In this document: one piece after another, positions 1 through 12,716 of the stretch
Layout of the letters: every line of letters begins with the position of its first letter
Numbering within the stretch: position 1 is the first letter of the stretch
Assembly (NCBI GenBank): GCA_037179385.1
Contig: CM074195.1
Location: 29,406,222 to 29,470,221, forward strand
DNA length: 64,000 nt
DNA from: Holothuria scabra
Lineage: Eukaryota; Echinodermata; Holothuroidea; Aspidochirotida; Holothuriidae
Direction of reading: 5' to 3'
Position numbers and translations under genes: made by a program
Notes under the pieces: generated by a model
What the model was told of the DNA's origin: nothing
What the model saw: only the letters and a program-made list of their open reading frames with translations
Database searches by the model: none

Positions 1-139
1 GTTAGGCCTATAGCATTAAGTACTCAACAAGACATTCATGATAATATTGACATCTGTATTAGAGAGGTACATAGTGATCACATTTACAAGTCTAGTTTAT
101 CACAAGGTTTTATCGTCTTGTTTTGTTTCAAATAAAAGA

Positions 140-190
140 TGAAAAAAAAAAAAAGGAACGTAGCGACAAAAAAAAAAAAAAGGAACGTAG
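140..190. repeat. Tandem duplication of an A-tract plus ggaacgtagc unit
   Basis: Two adjacent copies, each an A13-A14 run followed by ggaacgtagc, give an apparent Lys-rich reading frame that is a repeat artefact. The remainder of 1-536 holds no recognisable feature. Confidence 0.7.
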
Positions 191-540
191 CAGAAAACAG
201 TAAAAAAATTGTTCATCCCAAGGCATATCAATTTGATATTGAATTCAGGATGTTTCTGTACTTTAAAAGCAAGCATACTAAGGGCTCAAAGCTTCTCCTT
301 TTTGTAAACACCAATTTAAAAATGTCAACCAATCAGAGCCCTGTATTAGGGTATTTTCTTGCAGGTCCAAAATTACCGAATGTAAACACTGTAAGGGTGT
401 CATGCTTGTGAAATTCGCTCAAGCTAATGTACAATATGCCGTAGCATTGTGACAAAAGGGCTATGTACAATATGACGTACAGTAGCTACGCTAGCCTTGT
501 GTGGACATCTGGACATGCTAACATAAGCTTTCATATTTAA

Positions 541-1114
541 AGGTAAAGAGCAGTCCCCCCACATTTATTTTCAAGAAAAACTAAGTAACACAATTTTCAT
601 CTCATTTCATTTATTTATTTTTGGTTTATCACAACACAAGATAAAAATAAGTATCACAAAGTAAATAAGTAACAGAGAGTGTGAAAGGAAGTGCACTTAG
701 AAACTCTTTAGGGACTCTTTAAGTGACACTCCCTAGAAAAAAAAATAAAGAAAACATGACTTCAGATGGATGATAAGACGCTGAAAAACAAAAGAAAATT
801 TGATAATAGACACACAACCCACCTCATCCATCCTAGAACCCAACCACCACCCACCCCTCGGGCTTAACAAGGAAGCTAAATTGGCATCTCATTTCACTTC
901 AAAGTATCTTCAGGCAACTTATTTCACTTCAAAGTATCTTTCATTGCATTTGATGACTTTACCTTTGCATACTGAAGGTAAACCAGGCAGTTATTTCCAG
1001 TAAATTTCATATTTGAAGAGAAAAAACATTGCCACATGACTCCCAACAGCCAATCATGAAACTGCACAGATTACTACACTACTGTACTTCAATTTGGGAT
1101 GACTGCTCTTGCCC
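541..1114 (+). mobile_element. MITE family A (TTAA target), copy 1, expanded
   Basis: TTAA at 537-540 and 1115-1118 flank the element. The left end reads aggtaaagagcagtcccccc and the right end gactgctcttgccct, the family's inverted ends. The copy is about twice the usual length because of roughly 300 bp of extra, partly A-rich sequence at about 600-890. The conserved interior (tatcttcaggcaac, cacatgactccc, agccaatcatgaaac) follows. A TTAA target with AGG/CCT ends suggests a piggyBac or Kolobok derivative; no transposase is present. Confidence 0.75.
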
Positions 1115-1343
1115 TTAAACTTCGTAGTGTGTCTGAGCATCATTTTGGGGCAAACTAATGTAAAATGTAGAGAAAAGACTTGTTTCCAAAACCTTTTTGT
1201 GAATATTTACAGTGTCATTACAGCACTTGATATCTTAGTACATAACAGATATCATGGCAAAGTGTGGATTTGCATAAAAGTGACAAGTTAAACATTATGA
1301 AATATTGGAGGATCACACTTGAGGTGGTATACCATATTAAAAG

Positions 1344-1880
1344 TGGGTGGAGATGGCTCGGTGGTTTGAGCGTACTGCCTTGCATACTGAAGGTCCCCGG
1401 ATCAAATCCCGGTGGAACCACTTGGAAATTTTCCGGGGTCTAAAAATTAGCTTGTTCAGCATAGCTGTTCACAGTGATGCTGAGGGGGTTTAAAATTAGT
1501 GAATTACAAAATTGGGTATTTGGTTGTCTGTTTCAGGAAGTTGTCCGCTTACTCAGTTCAGCTGTTGAGCAGTGGTGCAAAGCAAGTATAACCTCCACCC
1601 CCTCCAGCCTTTGGGAAAGTGGCTAAAGACTGGGGATACGCTCACGTCCGTCGGATGGGGACGTTAAATGGCGGTCGCGTGAGCAGGATTGGGAGCTATT
1701 AGTACACGCCTGCCTTGTTTCCTCTGAGCACTAGTCGAAAAGAGAAGGCGAAGTTCGCCGGTGTTCATCCACACTCACTCTGGCATTGGATCTTCGAAGA
1801 GTTAAATGATTAGGGCCTGGACTTCAGGGCATCTTATGGGGTTTTGGCCCTCCTTTGCCCTTCAACCTGTTACGCTATGT
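1344..1880 (+). mobile_element. tRNA-derived SINE (type S1)
   Basis: The head carries a pol III A box (tggctcggtggtttgagc) and a B box (ggatcaaatccc) spaced as in tRNA. An unrelated body of about 450 bp follows, including a CpG-rich segment (cgtcggatggggacgttaaa) of the kind conserved in SINE central domains. It is a retroposon rather than a tRNA gene: the head lacks good acceptor-stem pairing. About 1881-2947 holds no recognised feature. Confidence 0.65.
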
Positions 1881-2947
1881 TATGTTAAATACAATGACTG
1901 TACATGCAAACCTCAGTTTACATAGCGTGCCCAACTTTGCAGGCACAGTCTCTGCAAACTGGGCCGGGTGATATGTCTGCTAGTTTCTGCATAAAACAGT
2001 ATGGTGTGACTTTAAACCGTCAGATACAGTAGCTTGTGTGCAAGATAATAAGTGATGTATGCGTGATATGTGAGGAGGATAGTGCTATCTTGTCGCATGC
2101 CAATGAAAATTTCAACTTCAGGAAACAAAGTACTGCAAACAGCTTTCAAACTTAAACACAATTTCTAGGGGCTCTCTACTCATTCTCAGTCTCATAGAAC
2201 ATTTACCAAATAGGCAAAATATTTTAGTCCATTAGTGTGGGCAATGGAGTAAATGGTGTGATTCTTTTTGCATGAGTATTTTTTTCTAGGTTTTGGTAGT
2301 AGATTTGGAACTGCATGGGTAATATGATCGGAGGTGGGTACCCTGGTAGCTGGATACCCAGGTTACCTGTGCAAACACTTATTTCTACACTTGCGGGGAT
2401 GGAAGATTTGTTTCCAATGTTTTTTCAAATTGTGCTTAAACTTTCTTTTTCAATGAACTGTGCAAAAAAATGTATATATCCCCAGGAGAAATGTTGTGTC
2501 CTCTTGCTCTTGTGATTCCTGATGATGTATACCACACGGATATGCAGTTAAATTGTGAACTAAAAAGTTTCAACTCACGATAGTTTGGTTCTGTGCTTCA
2601 TACTAAAGTATCAATCACAATCTGACAGGAGGCATAAATACACACACTACCGTCCATCGAATCTGTTCCCTGATTGGTTAATGGAATGCCATTCCTTTCC
2701 AGAGTAAAACATTATCACTGACTGGCATGTGTCATGTGTGTATCATACACACCATAGTTGATTATTCACTTGACCATTTGCTCTGATTATGACATGAACT
2801 AATGTTTGATATCTCAATATGCAAATAAAACATAAGAGAAAGGTGGAATCAATATTTTTTCTATACCGTATTTTTATCTTACACATTGAATTAATACCTG
2901 CAGACATGGTTTTTGCCTTTGGTACATGCTAAAAAGGGCTTTCCTTT

Positions 2948-2990
2948 CAGAGAGCTTTGGCCCCTGGACCCCCACCAGGGGTCCTCAGCA
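2948..2990 (-). repeat. Fragment of the GC-rich repeat also present at the right end of the window
   Basis: The short GC-rich block gctttggcccctggaccccc with a following hairpin (ggacccc/ggggtcc) resembles, in reverse complement, the block at about 62875-62955. The moderately GC-rich stretch to about 3300 has no recognised coding potential, and nothing is recognised on to 3768. Confidence 0.4.
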
Positions 2991-3772
2991 GACACAGGTC
3001 CAGACATTCCAGAAAGGGGGAAGCTGACTTAAGAGAAACCAGGGATGTGAGGGAGTTGCACTGCTTATTTCCAGTGTGTTTTATTGCTGATGTGGCGAAA
3101 GAGGGAGAGCTGAGGCTGTAGAAGCCCCCCTAAGATCTGCACCTTCTAAGGTGCACCCCTAGGCCCTTGGCCGTTTTGGCTTGGCTGTTGTGCTGGTTCC
3201 TTCGGTGCCAACTGGTGCTAGAAAGGTGTTCATTGCAAAGACTCAAAGTGAGACTCCCTGTTTTGAGTTTCTGGCTAAAGGCCTGGTCAGGGCTCTCCCC
3301 AGAAACTGGTCACAAGGGATGTCCAGTTTTTCTTAATGCACGTCTACACTTTCAAAGCTATCAACCAAACATGGGATACAGTAAGAATGCTGACTGGAAA
3401 ACACAGGTTTAACCTGGTGTTTTGCTTTATTGTAAACACTAGGTACAGTAACCCCAAGTGTCTGGGGTATGTGAGACCAAGCCTAAGGATATTGGTAAAC
3501 TGTGCAAGTTGCTTGTTTGTGTACATGCGTGGTCCACTAACCTGTACATGCCATACTTGATGAGTGTACAATGTATCCACGTACTGGCTGTTTTCAAAAT
3601 GGTGTAAATTAATAAAACTGAACACTAAAAGCTATTAGAATAGCAAATGAAACCCGAAGGCTAGTGGATATGGACTTAAAAACAGTGAGTCTCCTGGTGA
3701 AACAAAGAGAGGAGGTCAACATGTCTACTTTTTTGTGACATTATTAAATATCTGGGCCAAACCTTTACTTAA

Positions 3773-4075
3773 AGGCCCTGTTCTCTCACACCAAATAGTA
3801 CCAATTCTCCTAACCATCTTACTTAAGCCCCTCCCACAATTGTCTGTAATTCATCCTCATCCAGACACAATCTCAATTTATTGCTTCAGGGTGAGTATAG
3901 TTAAAAGCTCTATGTCACAATCAAAACACACTCAGTACAGTTCATGCTGTGTGATATAAGCTTTGGTAATCTGCATTGTTTAAATTAACAGTCAGTCAAA
4001 AAGCTGGACCAATGGAGAGTTTCTGTACCCCTTCCCCCTATTAGAAGGGCAGTTTGGGATGATAGGATTGGCCCT
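3773..4075 (+). mobile_element. MITE family B (TTAA target), copy 1
   Basis: The element is flanked by TTAA (3769-3772, 4076-4079). The left end reads aggccctgttctctcacacc and the right end gggatgataggattggccct. The interior matches the other B copies (cccctcccacaattgtctg, attcatcctcatccagacac). Confidence 0.85.
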
Positions 4076-4162
4076 TTAAGATCTGAAATGGTATATACCA
4101 AGAATTTACACAGTATCTGTAACAAGTGGAACAAAATTTAAAGAATATTTTAATAGAAATCT

Positions 4163-4946
4163 CTGCCCCTTTCTGACAAAAAGAAGTAATCCACATTTTT
4201 TCAAAATTGATTTTATTTCATATTCTTTTTTCTCTTACTGAAACTTAGATTTTCAGATATTAAATATTCTGACACGTAGTCTACTTCCTGAGATAATCAG
4301 CCAAGAAAAGAAGTAACCCACATGGAAAACTACATTCTTTTCAGACAAAAAGAAGCAATGGCTTGTACTTCTTTCTGTCAGAAAGTACAACAATCATTTT
4401 CACTTCACTGTTTCTGACAAAGAGAAGCAAATGGCTTTTACTTCTTTCTATCAGAAAATACAAGAATTATTTTGACCGAACTGTTTCTGACAAAAAGAAG
4501 CAGTGGCTTGTACTTATTTCTGTCAGAAATTCTAGGAAATACTTTAATCGTTTTTTTTCTTACAAAAAGGAGTAATCCACATTGAAAATCTTGGTAATCA
4601 AATTTTACAATATCTCCTAAACAAAACAAAAGAAAACATTTTCTATTAAAAAATATGACAGAATATTGAAATTAAACATTAAAGATCATACTCTGTCAGA
4701 AAAGTGTATGTGTTCACATGGATATTGTTTTCTCACAAAAGGAAGTAGACCACATTAGTCCGCTTTTGCACTGAATTTCAGGAAAAAATTTTTTTCCAAT
4801 ATTTAAGTTATAAATTGTTCAGTTACTTATGGCAGGTGTCTTTGTGCCATGTAGAAGCATTTCTGTTGGCTTTAAGGTAACGTGTTTTGGTAAATAACTC
4901 AAAATATTGAAAATGTGGGTTACTTCTTTTTGTCAGAAAGGGGCAG
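4163..4946. mobile_element. Palindromic MITE-like element with internal inverted repeat array
   Basis: The left end ctgcccctttctgacaaaaa is the inverse of the right end tttttgtcagaaaggggcag, and the match extends for about 40 bp. A 4-bp direct repeat ATCT flanks it (4159-4162, 4947-4950). Inside, ttctgacaaaaagaag and its complement recur about every 60-70 bp between 4340 and 4580. No coding sequence is present. Confidence 0.75.
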
Positions 4947-5159
4947 ATCTGGACTTTTGTATAAGTGATATTAGATAATAGATCTGCCTGCAAAGAGTTT
5001 AAGAAGCCTGATTTGGAGTATGCCAGTAAATCCTGGGACCATCCCCTGGAGTACTTGTGTGATCACTAAACGGCATCCAAAGTAGAATTTACTTTTTAAA
5101 ATCAATTAAATTTGACATGTTAGTAGTTGTAACTTGTATGCAGAACTGTTTGTCATTGC

Positions 5160-5225
5160 TGGTTGACTATGTGGACCAATTGGTTGGAAACTGGGCCTTA
5201 AAGCGCCATCTAACTAACTACTATG
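5160..5225 (+). mobile_element. SINE S2, 3' fragment
   Basis: The sequence accaattggttggaaactgg followed by gcc...ccatctaactaacta matches the 3' end and CTAA tail of the SINE copies at 52.7 and 53.5 kb. About 5226-6052 has no recognised feature. Confidence 0.5.
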
Positions 5226-6052
5226 CAGTAACTAGTACTTGACCACATGGATTATGGTCAGATATACTTTTCCTTTTAATTACACTATGTTTATGCTACG
5301 TGACAATGGGGTAGTGAGCAGACTCTACAGTTATACAAGCTCTGAGTGTTTCTCAGCTGTGACAAAATTTTCATAATAAACCTTGAGATTTCTCAATATG
5401 TTGTTTGTCACAGAAGTTCCTTGTTATTTTGTGTAGATAAGTCATTTATGAGGCTGTTCTCTACACCCCAACTTTTCACTGGCTGCATTCAGGCAATTGG
5501 TAATACCTTACCCTTTGTTGTTAATTTATAAAGCATTGATCACTGCTTCAATACAACTTTCTGGAGGTAGATTTTCTACTTGATAACTGGCTTTGTTGTC
5601 AGCATAATACAAATCAAAATGACTAGTTTCTGAAAAGAAAGGAATGTAGCTCTAGCTCATTTGAACAAAAATAGAAATTACTGAGAAATAATGAAGCTTA
5701 AAGAGGAAAACCTTTGGGATAAACAAATGTGTGTGTAGTTTGTTGATGTTATACTTGTGGGAGTACTGGATACATGTACACACCATGCAGTGTGAAAGTT
5801 TTTTGTATAGGATGACAATAGTCAACTGCAGTCAGTACATGTTGGAGAGGGAGAGAGGAGGGGTGGCAGGGGAGATCCAAGTTTTTTGTAGGGACATGCG
5901 ACATATTTTACATGATGAAATGTTACTTCTTACTTTTTCTTTCATTACATTTTCCATCTCTGCTTGTTTACAGATTATGGCTTCAGGGAGCCCACTACAT
6001 ACACACTTAATATATTCACGTTACACATCTGATTTAAAACTAATTGACACAG

Positions 6053-6880
6053 GGTTGGGTTTTTACCGGAAAAAAACCTGTTTTTACCCCGACAGTGGTA
6101 AAAACTGGTAAAAACTGGTAATTACCAGTAGAAACTGGTAAAAAAGGAAAAAACCCATGGATGCAAGTGCCAGGCAACGTGTAGTGTATAGGTGTACTTA
6201 TTAACTAGTGTATGCAGTATTACATAGAACAAATGAGAGTGGGTTCAGATCTCTGTCCTGCTCTAACTTTTAACTACAGTACTTTTAATGTTAACACAAA
6301 TTTGTAAAATTAGGTCAGTGTCCATGCCTCAAGATGGTATGCAAACATTGCTTCTACTGGACTAATATAGCCAAAATTGTGTCATTGCTTTCCATTATAC
6401 TACTACATGGGAAACTGAATATTTCGGAAAAGCAACATTGTCGCCGACACAGACTGAGAATCTAAAGTATTTTTAAAAACTTTAGATTTATGATGCAAAT
6501 TAAAACAACTTTTACAAATCAGAAACACAACTTAAATGTAAGTTGAAGACTTATTTCAAAGTTTTGAATGGTTTTGATTTCATGTCAGACTAGTAGATGT
6601 GTGAAACATATAAGCAAGTTTAAACTGTATTTTCACACAACAGCAAAATTATATTTTCCATCAAAACGACTTGAAGTAAGTCCTCTTTGAAAAAAACTTT
6701 GCACAAAAAAAAAGAATCAAAAAACTTGTAAAGCTAAAGAATAAGAGTATTTATATTCAATTTTATGTAACACAATAGGTTTTTTCCAGTTTTTACCAGT
6801 TTTTTCCACCTAGTTGGGAAAAAACCTGTTTTTCCAGGGCGGTTTTTACGGGTAAAAACCATGGGTAAAAATCGTCCATG
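6053..6880. mobile_element. Element bounded by inverted GGTAAAAAC-repeat ends
   Basis: The left end (about 6053-6160) is a run of gtttttacc and ggtaaaaact motifs. The right end (about 6778-6880) holds the same motifs in inverse, with caaaaacctg/accatgggtaaa blocks. The interior is AT-rich and non-coding. The ends resemble subterminal binding arrays of a non-autonomous DNA transposon. No clear target duplication was found, and 6881-7315 is unfeatured. Confidence 0.55.
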
Positions 6881-7321
6881 ATAAAAATTGACAGTAACAA
6901 ATAATATGAACTTACAAAAAAAGTTACACAACATTTGAGGTTAGTTAACAAGTCAGTCAAGCATAAGTTGAAACTTCATTGTTTTTCATGCAGTTTGAAC
7001 ACAATGATATTGTAGCATAGCATAACAATGAGATCATGAATTATTGAGAAATGTACCATTTTAATTTGAGTGAATAGACTTCAACATTTTATATCTCAAT
7101 TCAGGAATGTGCTATGAAGATATGAGTTGGACTGTAAAAATTCATTTTTTATGGTATTTAATATTTTTGAATTTTTTGACGATCTAGGTACACTCTAATA
7201 TCTTTCACAATGTTTTGGGACTAACAAAATTTGGTAAGTTCAAGGTGAACCAAAGTGAAATGGAATTTTCATGTGCAGATACACCTACACTGTCAGGTAG
7301 ATTAAGTTGAAATACATAGTG

Positions 7322-7565
7322 CAGGGCTGGAATTAATCGAAGGCCACGAAGGCCATGGCCTTCGTATTTTTGGCAATGGCCTTGCTGCCCTATAAAATTT
7401 AATGGCCATCAAGGCCATTTGTCCTCTGTGCCCTACCAGTGAGACTACATTGTGGTCCGTACAAAATCACTTGTTTGGCCTTGGTGCCCTCTCAGTTCAG
7501 ATGACATGCCCTCAAAACCGGTGGAAAAATGGCCTTGCCCCACTGGAACCTTAATTCCAGCCCTG
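7322..7565. mobile_element. hAT-like MITE family H, copy 1
   Basis: The inverted ends cagggctggaattaa / ttaattccagccctg are exact, with a 6-bp direct flank ATAGTG (7316-7321, 7566-7571). The interior is rich in the palindromic word aaggccatggccttcg. A second copy lies at 43768-44017. About 7572-9089 shows only AT-rich sequence and short homopolymers. Confidence 0.8.
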
Positions 7566-9089
7566 ATAGTGTACCCCAAACTTAAACTAAGTGTAGATTC
7601 AAACAAGTTCATGTCCTCCCCTTTAGTGACCTCTCAGGACAAGCAGGATATACTTTGACATGTACGTTGAACAGTACAACCTCAAACACACATTCTGGAG
7701 GAAGAGGGAGGGGGAGGGGGTAGTGGATAACAAATTAACTTTGGGTTAATTTCACAATTGAGTAAGAAAAATATTGTCACATTGTTCTCAAAAGGCAGAT
7801 CTGAATGAAACATTGTACATGCAGTTTACTACATTTCAAATTTAATTTATGGCATTTAAAGTTTTGAATTTTCCCTTTAAATTTATATTGAAAACCTACT
7901 ACTGTAATTCTGAGATGGTTTTTTTCATTTTACGAAGATCAAAAGTTGGATTAATGCTATGTAAAATTTCAGTTGTGATTACTTGATCAGAAGTTCAACT
8001 AAAAGCACACTGGGTTTTGAAGTGGTGGCTTGTGGGTATTGGCTGCAATAGGTGAGCCCTAGAGTCAGTGAATGAATGGTCTGTGGAAGATTCCTGGAAC
8101 CAACACTTTTAGACATTAAAAATATTGAAATTTGGCTAATGGTGCAAATTGAAGTATGAACTTTATATGTAACCCTCTTCCTAAGCACTTGAATAGCTAA
8201 AAAATGCCTAACTTACCAAAAGAGAAAGTTTGTCAGGTAAGTAGCTAACATTACTTTTACAGGGATGGTTTTCTAATGTTGTACATCAGGAAGTATTTAT
8301 CAAATGTTGGTCAAAACTTGAAAATGTTTGTTAAGTACTGTTTTTTTTTTGCATAGAGTCACCTATTTTTGCTCTGTGTCTTGCAACCCCTTGGTCTATC
8401 CTGTGAAATGTGATTTTTTCTTGAAAATATTGTGAAAATTTTGTAACCTCCCATGGTGAAGCCAACTTTGCTTGACCCACCAACAAGAGGTCACTCTAAG
8501 TATTTTGCCTTATTGGTTTCATGGTGTTATGTTACATTTTCCTAAATCTTCTTTGATTCTAGCACAATAGATAAATATCATTTTTCAGTGCAGTACTTAC
8601 TGGTAGTTTACCCATCATGAAGCTTTCACAGTACTTTTTGATAGCTACGGTAGTGTAGTGACCACAGCAACACTGTTTGTACAACAGTTAAACTCCAAAT
8701 GCTCTCAAACAGTGCAGTGAAAATATTGTTGATTGTCCATATGTGAATATTTTATAGACATTGACCAAGTTTATTTATTCATTTATGCTAAATAGTAAGT
8801 GAGATTTGTTAATCATTTCACCAAAATCATGTAGCGTACTACAGAAATTTGAAAAAAAAAAAAAAGCCATTTGAAGGAAAATGAAAAATTCCAGAATGTT
8901 TTAATACTTATAAAATGTTAAAAGAACCCCCATGCCAAATGGCAACAGGGATACAGTAGCATCTTAGTGGCAGGGTCAAAAGGAAAAGGCCCTGATGGTC
9001 ATACTTTAGGCCTTGGTGCTCTTTGAAAAACATTTCAACAAACCACAATCAGCTATAGCAGGTACAGCATAATATACTGTAACATGCCA

Positions 9090-9418
9090 GGGCTCAACTT
9101 TCAAGATTGTCCAATTGGCCGGGACAACTAAAATTCCATATGGACAACCAAAAGTTTAAGATTGGTTGTCCCGTGGACAACCATTTTTCTCTCAGATTGA
9201 AAAAGTGTACTAGCTGTTGACTGATCAACTCTTCCACCGGTTTCCATGATACAATATTTCAGACTCAAGTGTTTCTGTCTCTCAAACATCATATCAATGA
9301 CTGTTTTAAAATTGTGCAAAAATTTGTTCCGGACAACCAAATTTCTTGTGGACAACTCAAATCAGTGAAATGGTTACCTGAAGGACAACCATAAATTTGT
9401 GTGAAAATCAAGACCTTC
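9090..9418. mobile_element. Decayed hAT-like MITE with ggacaacc repeats
   Basis: The left end cagggctcaactttca pairs imperfectly with the right end tgaaaatcaagacctt, mostly through transition differences. The word ggacaacc or its complement recurs throughout. A related fragment is at about 22655-22790. Sequence from 9419 to 10239 has no recognised feature. Confidence 0.45.
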
Positions 9419-10247
9419 ATCTAATTGGTCAGATTGTGAAATTGTAGGCTGCCGCTGCCCTAGCTTTGCTGCAGCTACCTCAGCCTATGCTTGCTTTTTC
9501 GTTGTACACATTGCAATAGCAGGATTTGCGTTTGTACTGAAGGGGTTCAGCTATTATGATGTGTATTAATATAGCATGACTAATGCTCATGCAGCTTGGT
9601 TATTTTGATATGGTGTCTTAGATCTGCTGTGCCCAACAATAGGTTTTGACACAAAAATTGCTTTTCCTCACATCTTATTTCATGCCATATCCTGTATAGA
9701 CTGCCTTATATTTATTATTGAATTCTTTTTTTTTTTAAAGTAGTTTTTTCTCAAGGTAGAAATATTTTTCACCCATCCATTTTAGATGCACTTTAAAAAT
9801 TGTTGACACAGATTGGAATGTTGCCAGTGAGTACTTACTATGACAGGCTTGCAGTTATACTTCTTTTTTTTTTTTTGTTGAGAAAGAAGTTTACATTGAT
9901 TAGCTGTATAATTGGCTGGGTATATTCCAAATCAAGACAGTAGCAAACATTTCATACTGATGGAGATGGAAGAGCGTCAATATGTGCAACTGTCAATGTG
10001 TAACTACTAGTTTGGTGGTTTGCATTATGGAGGCAAAGTCCAGCACTAAGCTGTTCTTCTTTGAGCTTTGCTTGAATTGTTGTTCTACACTGTATTTCTG
10101 ATTCATTAAAACCTGCTGAAAGACTGTAAACACGGCCTGAAACAGTTTTATGTCCTGTACATACTATATCTGGTGTGGCTGTTACGGTCAGTTTTGCAAT
10201 TTGCCAATAGCCTTCATTGTGTCTCTATGTGTCTATACCCCTTAAAG

Positions 10248-10627
10248 CAGTGGTTCTCAAAGTGGTCCCTACCGCCCCCTGGGGGGCGTTGAAATGTTTC
10301 AAGGGGGCGCTGAGGAGTTTGCCAGCAATAGGGGGGTGTTTGCATTGACTAGGGGGTCCCTGGAGGTTCTCATACATTTGTGCAATAAAGGAACCTAGGA
10401 GGTTGCAGAGCGGTTGACACAGACTGTCTTCTTTGAAAGGTTTAGCTACTGACAAAAATTTACCCAGTATAAAACTTATCTGGGTCATTTTGGTGCTGGA
10501 AATTGAAAGTCGAAAGCTCAAAGTCAAAGACTTATATATGATGGCATGTTGGGTGGGAGGGGGCATTGGATCAATCATGAATGCCTTATGGGGGCAGTAT
10601 TTTTTTTAAAAAGTTTGAGAACCACTG
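10248..10627. mobile_element. hAT MITE with exact 8-bp target duplication
   Basis: The terminal inverted repeats are cagtggttctcaaa / tttgagaaccactg, typical of hAT (Charlie-like) elements. The 8-bp direct repeat CCTTAAAG is perfect on both sides (10240-10247, 10628-10635). The G-rich interior (ccccctggggggcg) contains a 117-codon antisense ORF that resembles no transposase. Confidence 0.9.
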
Positions 10628-10877
10628 CCTTAAAGCATGATTTGGTGGGATTTATGCTACTGTAGGGTCTTGTATGGAAGAAGAAAATCTTCCAGACCAT
10701 GTTTCCTAAACTTCAAAGCAACCCTTTTCCTTACTTGAAATAATTCATGTCAAAGATAAATTGTTTTTTTGTCCAAAAGTATCTCCAATTCTCAACAAAT
10801 CATGTTCAGTTTTTTATGTCGGCATTTTGCCTCAGATTTCTTTTGTTTTACTTTATAATTGAAATGTCATGTTCATT

Positions 10878-11007
10878 AGGCGCATAGCCAGAATTATGTC
10901 ATTGGGGAGGGGGGAGTTTGGTGTCATGGGGGAGGGTTTTGGGGCACAACATGAGGGAAAGGTCTTAGGATAGAGGGAAAAAACCATTCCTGTGGCTATG
11001 CCACTGT
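10878..11007. mobile_element. Small hAT-like MITE
   Basis: The imperfect inverted ends gcatagccagaat / tgtggctatgccac are flanked by TGTTCATT (10870-10877) and TGTTCATC (11008-11015), an 8-bp duplication with one difference. The interior is G-rich. Sequence from 11016 to 11761 has no recognised feature. Confidence 0.55.
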
Positions 11008-11789
11008 TGTTCATCAAAGTTGCAATTTGATACTGTTGGATCATGGGAAGACAGTTTCATTTTAGTCCTTTCTGAACTTGCTGTATAGTTGTCTGATGTG
11101 TATCATGTTCTAATGTGATTATAGCGCAGCTGTGGCTGTTTATTAGTTTCTTAGATTTCTTCCTCCCTGCAGGAGTATATCATACACTAGCTATATGTAC
11201 ACTCACAGCACTCTGTACACTCACTGCACTGTGCACAAGGTACAAATTAATAAACAACATCAGAATTTTCATGAATTCAGTTTATAAAAAAGTACGATAG
11301 AAAATCTAGATGCTTGCAGACTATTGTGCTCACTTTTGTGCAGTTTTCTACATGCTTTTTAGCTAGCTGGGGGAGTAAAACACCCCACTAGATCTGTGTT
11401 TTAGCTCAGACTGTCACAGAAAATGGATTAGTCGTGGTGACAACTCTCCAATGTGGATCGACCTCTCATTTGTGTGATACATTTTCCTATAAATTAGCAA
11501 TGTTACTTTACACTTTCTGTAGGCTTATAGCAAACAATGTTGCCTAACGTTTCCTGCAGCTGCACTAAAATTATAAATAATCTAAGTGCAATGTGAATTA
11601 ATTTGTGACGTTACATCAAAGATTATTTTTCATTTGTAATGCACTTTATCAAAAGGAAAACGTGCATTAGAAAATAAGTATCTTCCTACACTGTTTTTTT
11701 TATTGAGATGCAATTTTCAGAGTTTGAAACAGAACATACATAGCTCCCAAGTTTTGAGAGGCTAGATGCGGGTTCAACTGATCTGTTGA

Positions 11790-11850
11790 TTGGTGGATCG
11801 CCAGCCTGGGGGAGGGGTATAAGGGGAGGGGGTGTCCCCCGAAAATGTTT
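11790..11850 (-). repeat. G-rich element end shared with 55794-55846
   Basis: The core gggggaggggtataagggga followed by gggggtgtccccc is the reverse complement of a core near the right end of the 2.2-kb hAT element, extending over about 50 bases. Confidence 0.6.
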
Positions 11851-11937
11851 GAATATCAGAAGTGTCTACACGCAAATTGGTGGCACTTTTTTGGCAAATC
11901 AGTAAACACAATAGTGTTAGGTCACCGCCAAAAAATT

Positions 11938-12660
11938 TCAGTACAGTACTGAATTTTTTGCACCGGCAGTATAACCTAGAAAAATATTGTATTGAGAGAT
12001 TTGCCAAAATAATATTATGCAGATACTCACATATGTGCAATGACTAAAACTTAAAAAAAAAATAAATAAAACGTTATTTTTGAGGTGAATTTTGGTGCGG
12101 TACCGGCACAGTTTGCACGGTGTGTCACAGACGGTCATACCATGCATGCTGCTGCAGAAGAATTCCAGTATCTCCCTACATCTCGCATGGCATTCTAGCC
12201 ATGACATCATATAGGCCTAGCCAAGAACATCAAAAACTGTCAAGGCAGTTAAGATCGTTCAGGAAACACTGATATAAGCCCTGCCTATAATCCGCGAAGT
12301 GGTCATTTATTTTCGTTATTGAATGTGGCGTTGAACAACGTTATTACACTATTTACGCAGTGACAGAAATTTATTCCATGCTGCGAAGGTTAGCCGATAG
12401 CGATGTTGTGACAGCAAACATAGTACATACCTAGGCCTATGCATTGTATAGCAGCGCGAGCAGTTAAATGTGCTGTGAGATACCATTTACTGAATTTGTA
12501 TTTATCGGTAAGCTGAATTATTTGCTAATTTGTGTGGTTTGAAATGCAGGTTTTTCAGAGGGCTGGGCGGGTCAACAGGTTTGGGTGTCCAAATGCGGGT
12601 CAAACCCGCGAAATGCGGGTCACTTGGGAGGTATGAACATATTCTTTGGTTAGATGCAAA
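11938..12660 (+). repeat. Dispersed repeat D, CpG-rich copy
   Basis: This is collinear with 21288-21946 over about 700 bp. Shared blocks include aacctagaaaaatattgtat, tttgccaaaataata, ttatcggtaagctga and gggtcacttgggaggta. This copy retains many CpG sites (aatccgcgaagtgg, gcagcgcgagcag) where the other has TpG or CpA. No coding capacity is evident. Confidence 0.8.
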
Positions 12661-12716
12661 CTGTGTAACAAAGTGTTTCTTGATTGGTTGTAGCCATTGT
12701 ATTGTATGGATTGTAT

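Noticed and set aside
1344..1430. tRNA gene
   Set aside because: A and B boxes are present, but acceptor-stem pairing is poor and the sequence continues into a SINE body.
4340..4580. CRISPR-like spaced repeats
   Set aside because: The motif alternates orientation, varies in sequence and lies between terminal inverted repeats of a eukaryotic MITE; no cas genes are present.
5731..6111. 126-codon ORF as a gene
   Set aside because: Its 3' third reads into the GGTAAAAAC repeat array; no domain is recognised and no splice context fits.
10225..10578. 117-codon antisense ORF as a transposase
   Set aside because: It lies almost wholly inside a 380-bp hAT MITE and shows no transposase residues.
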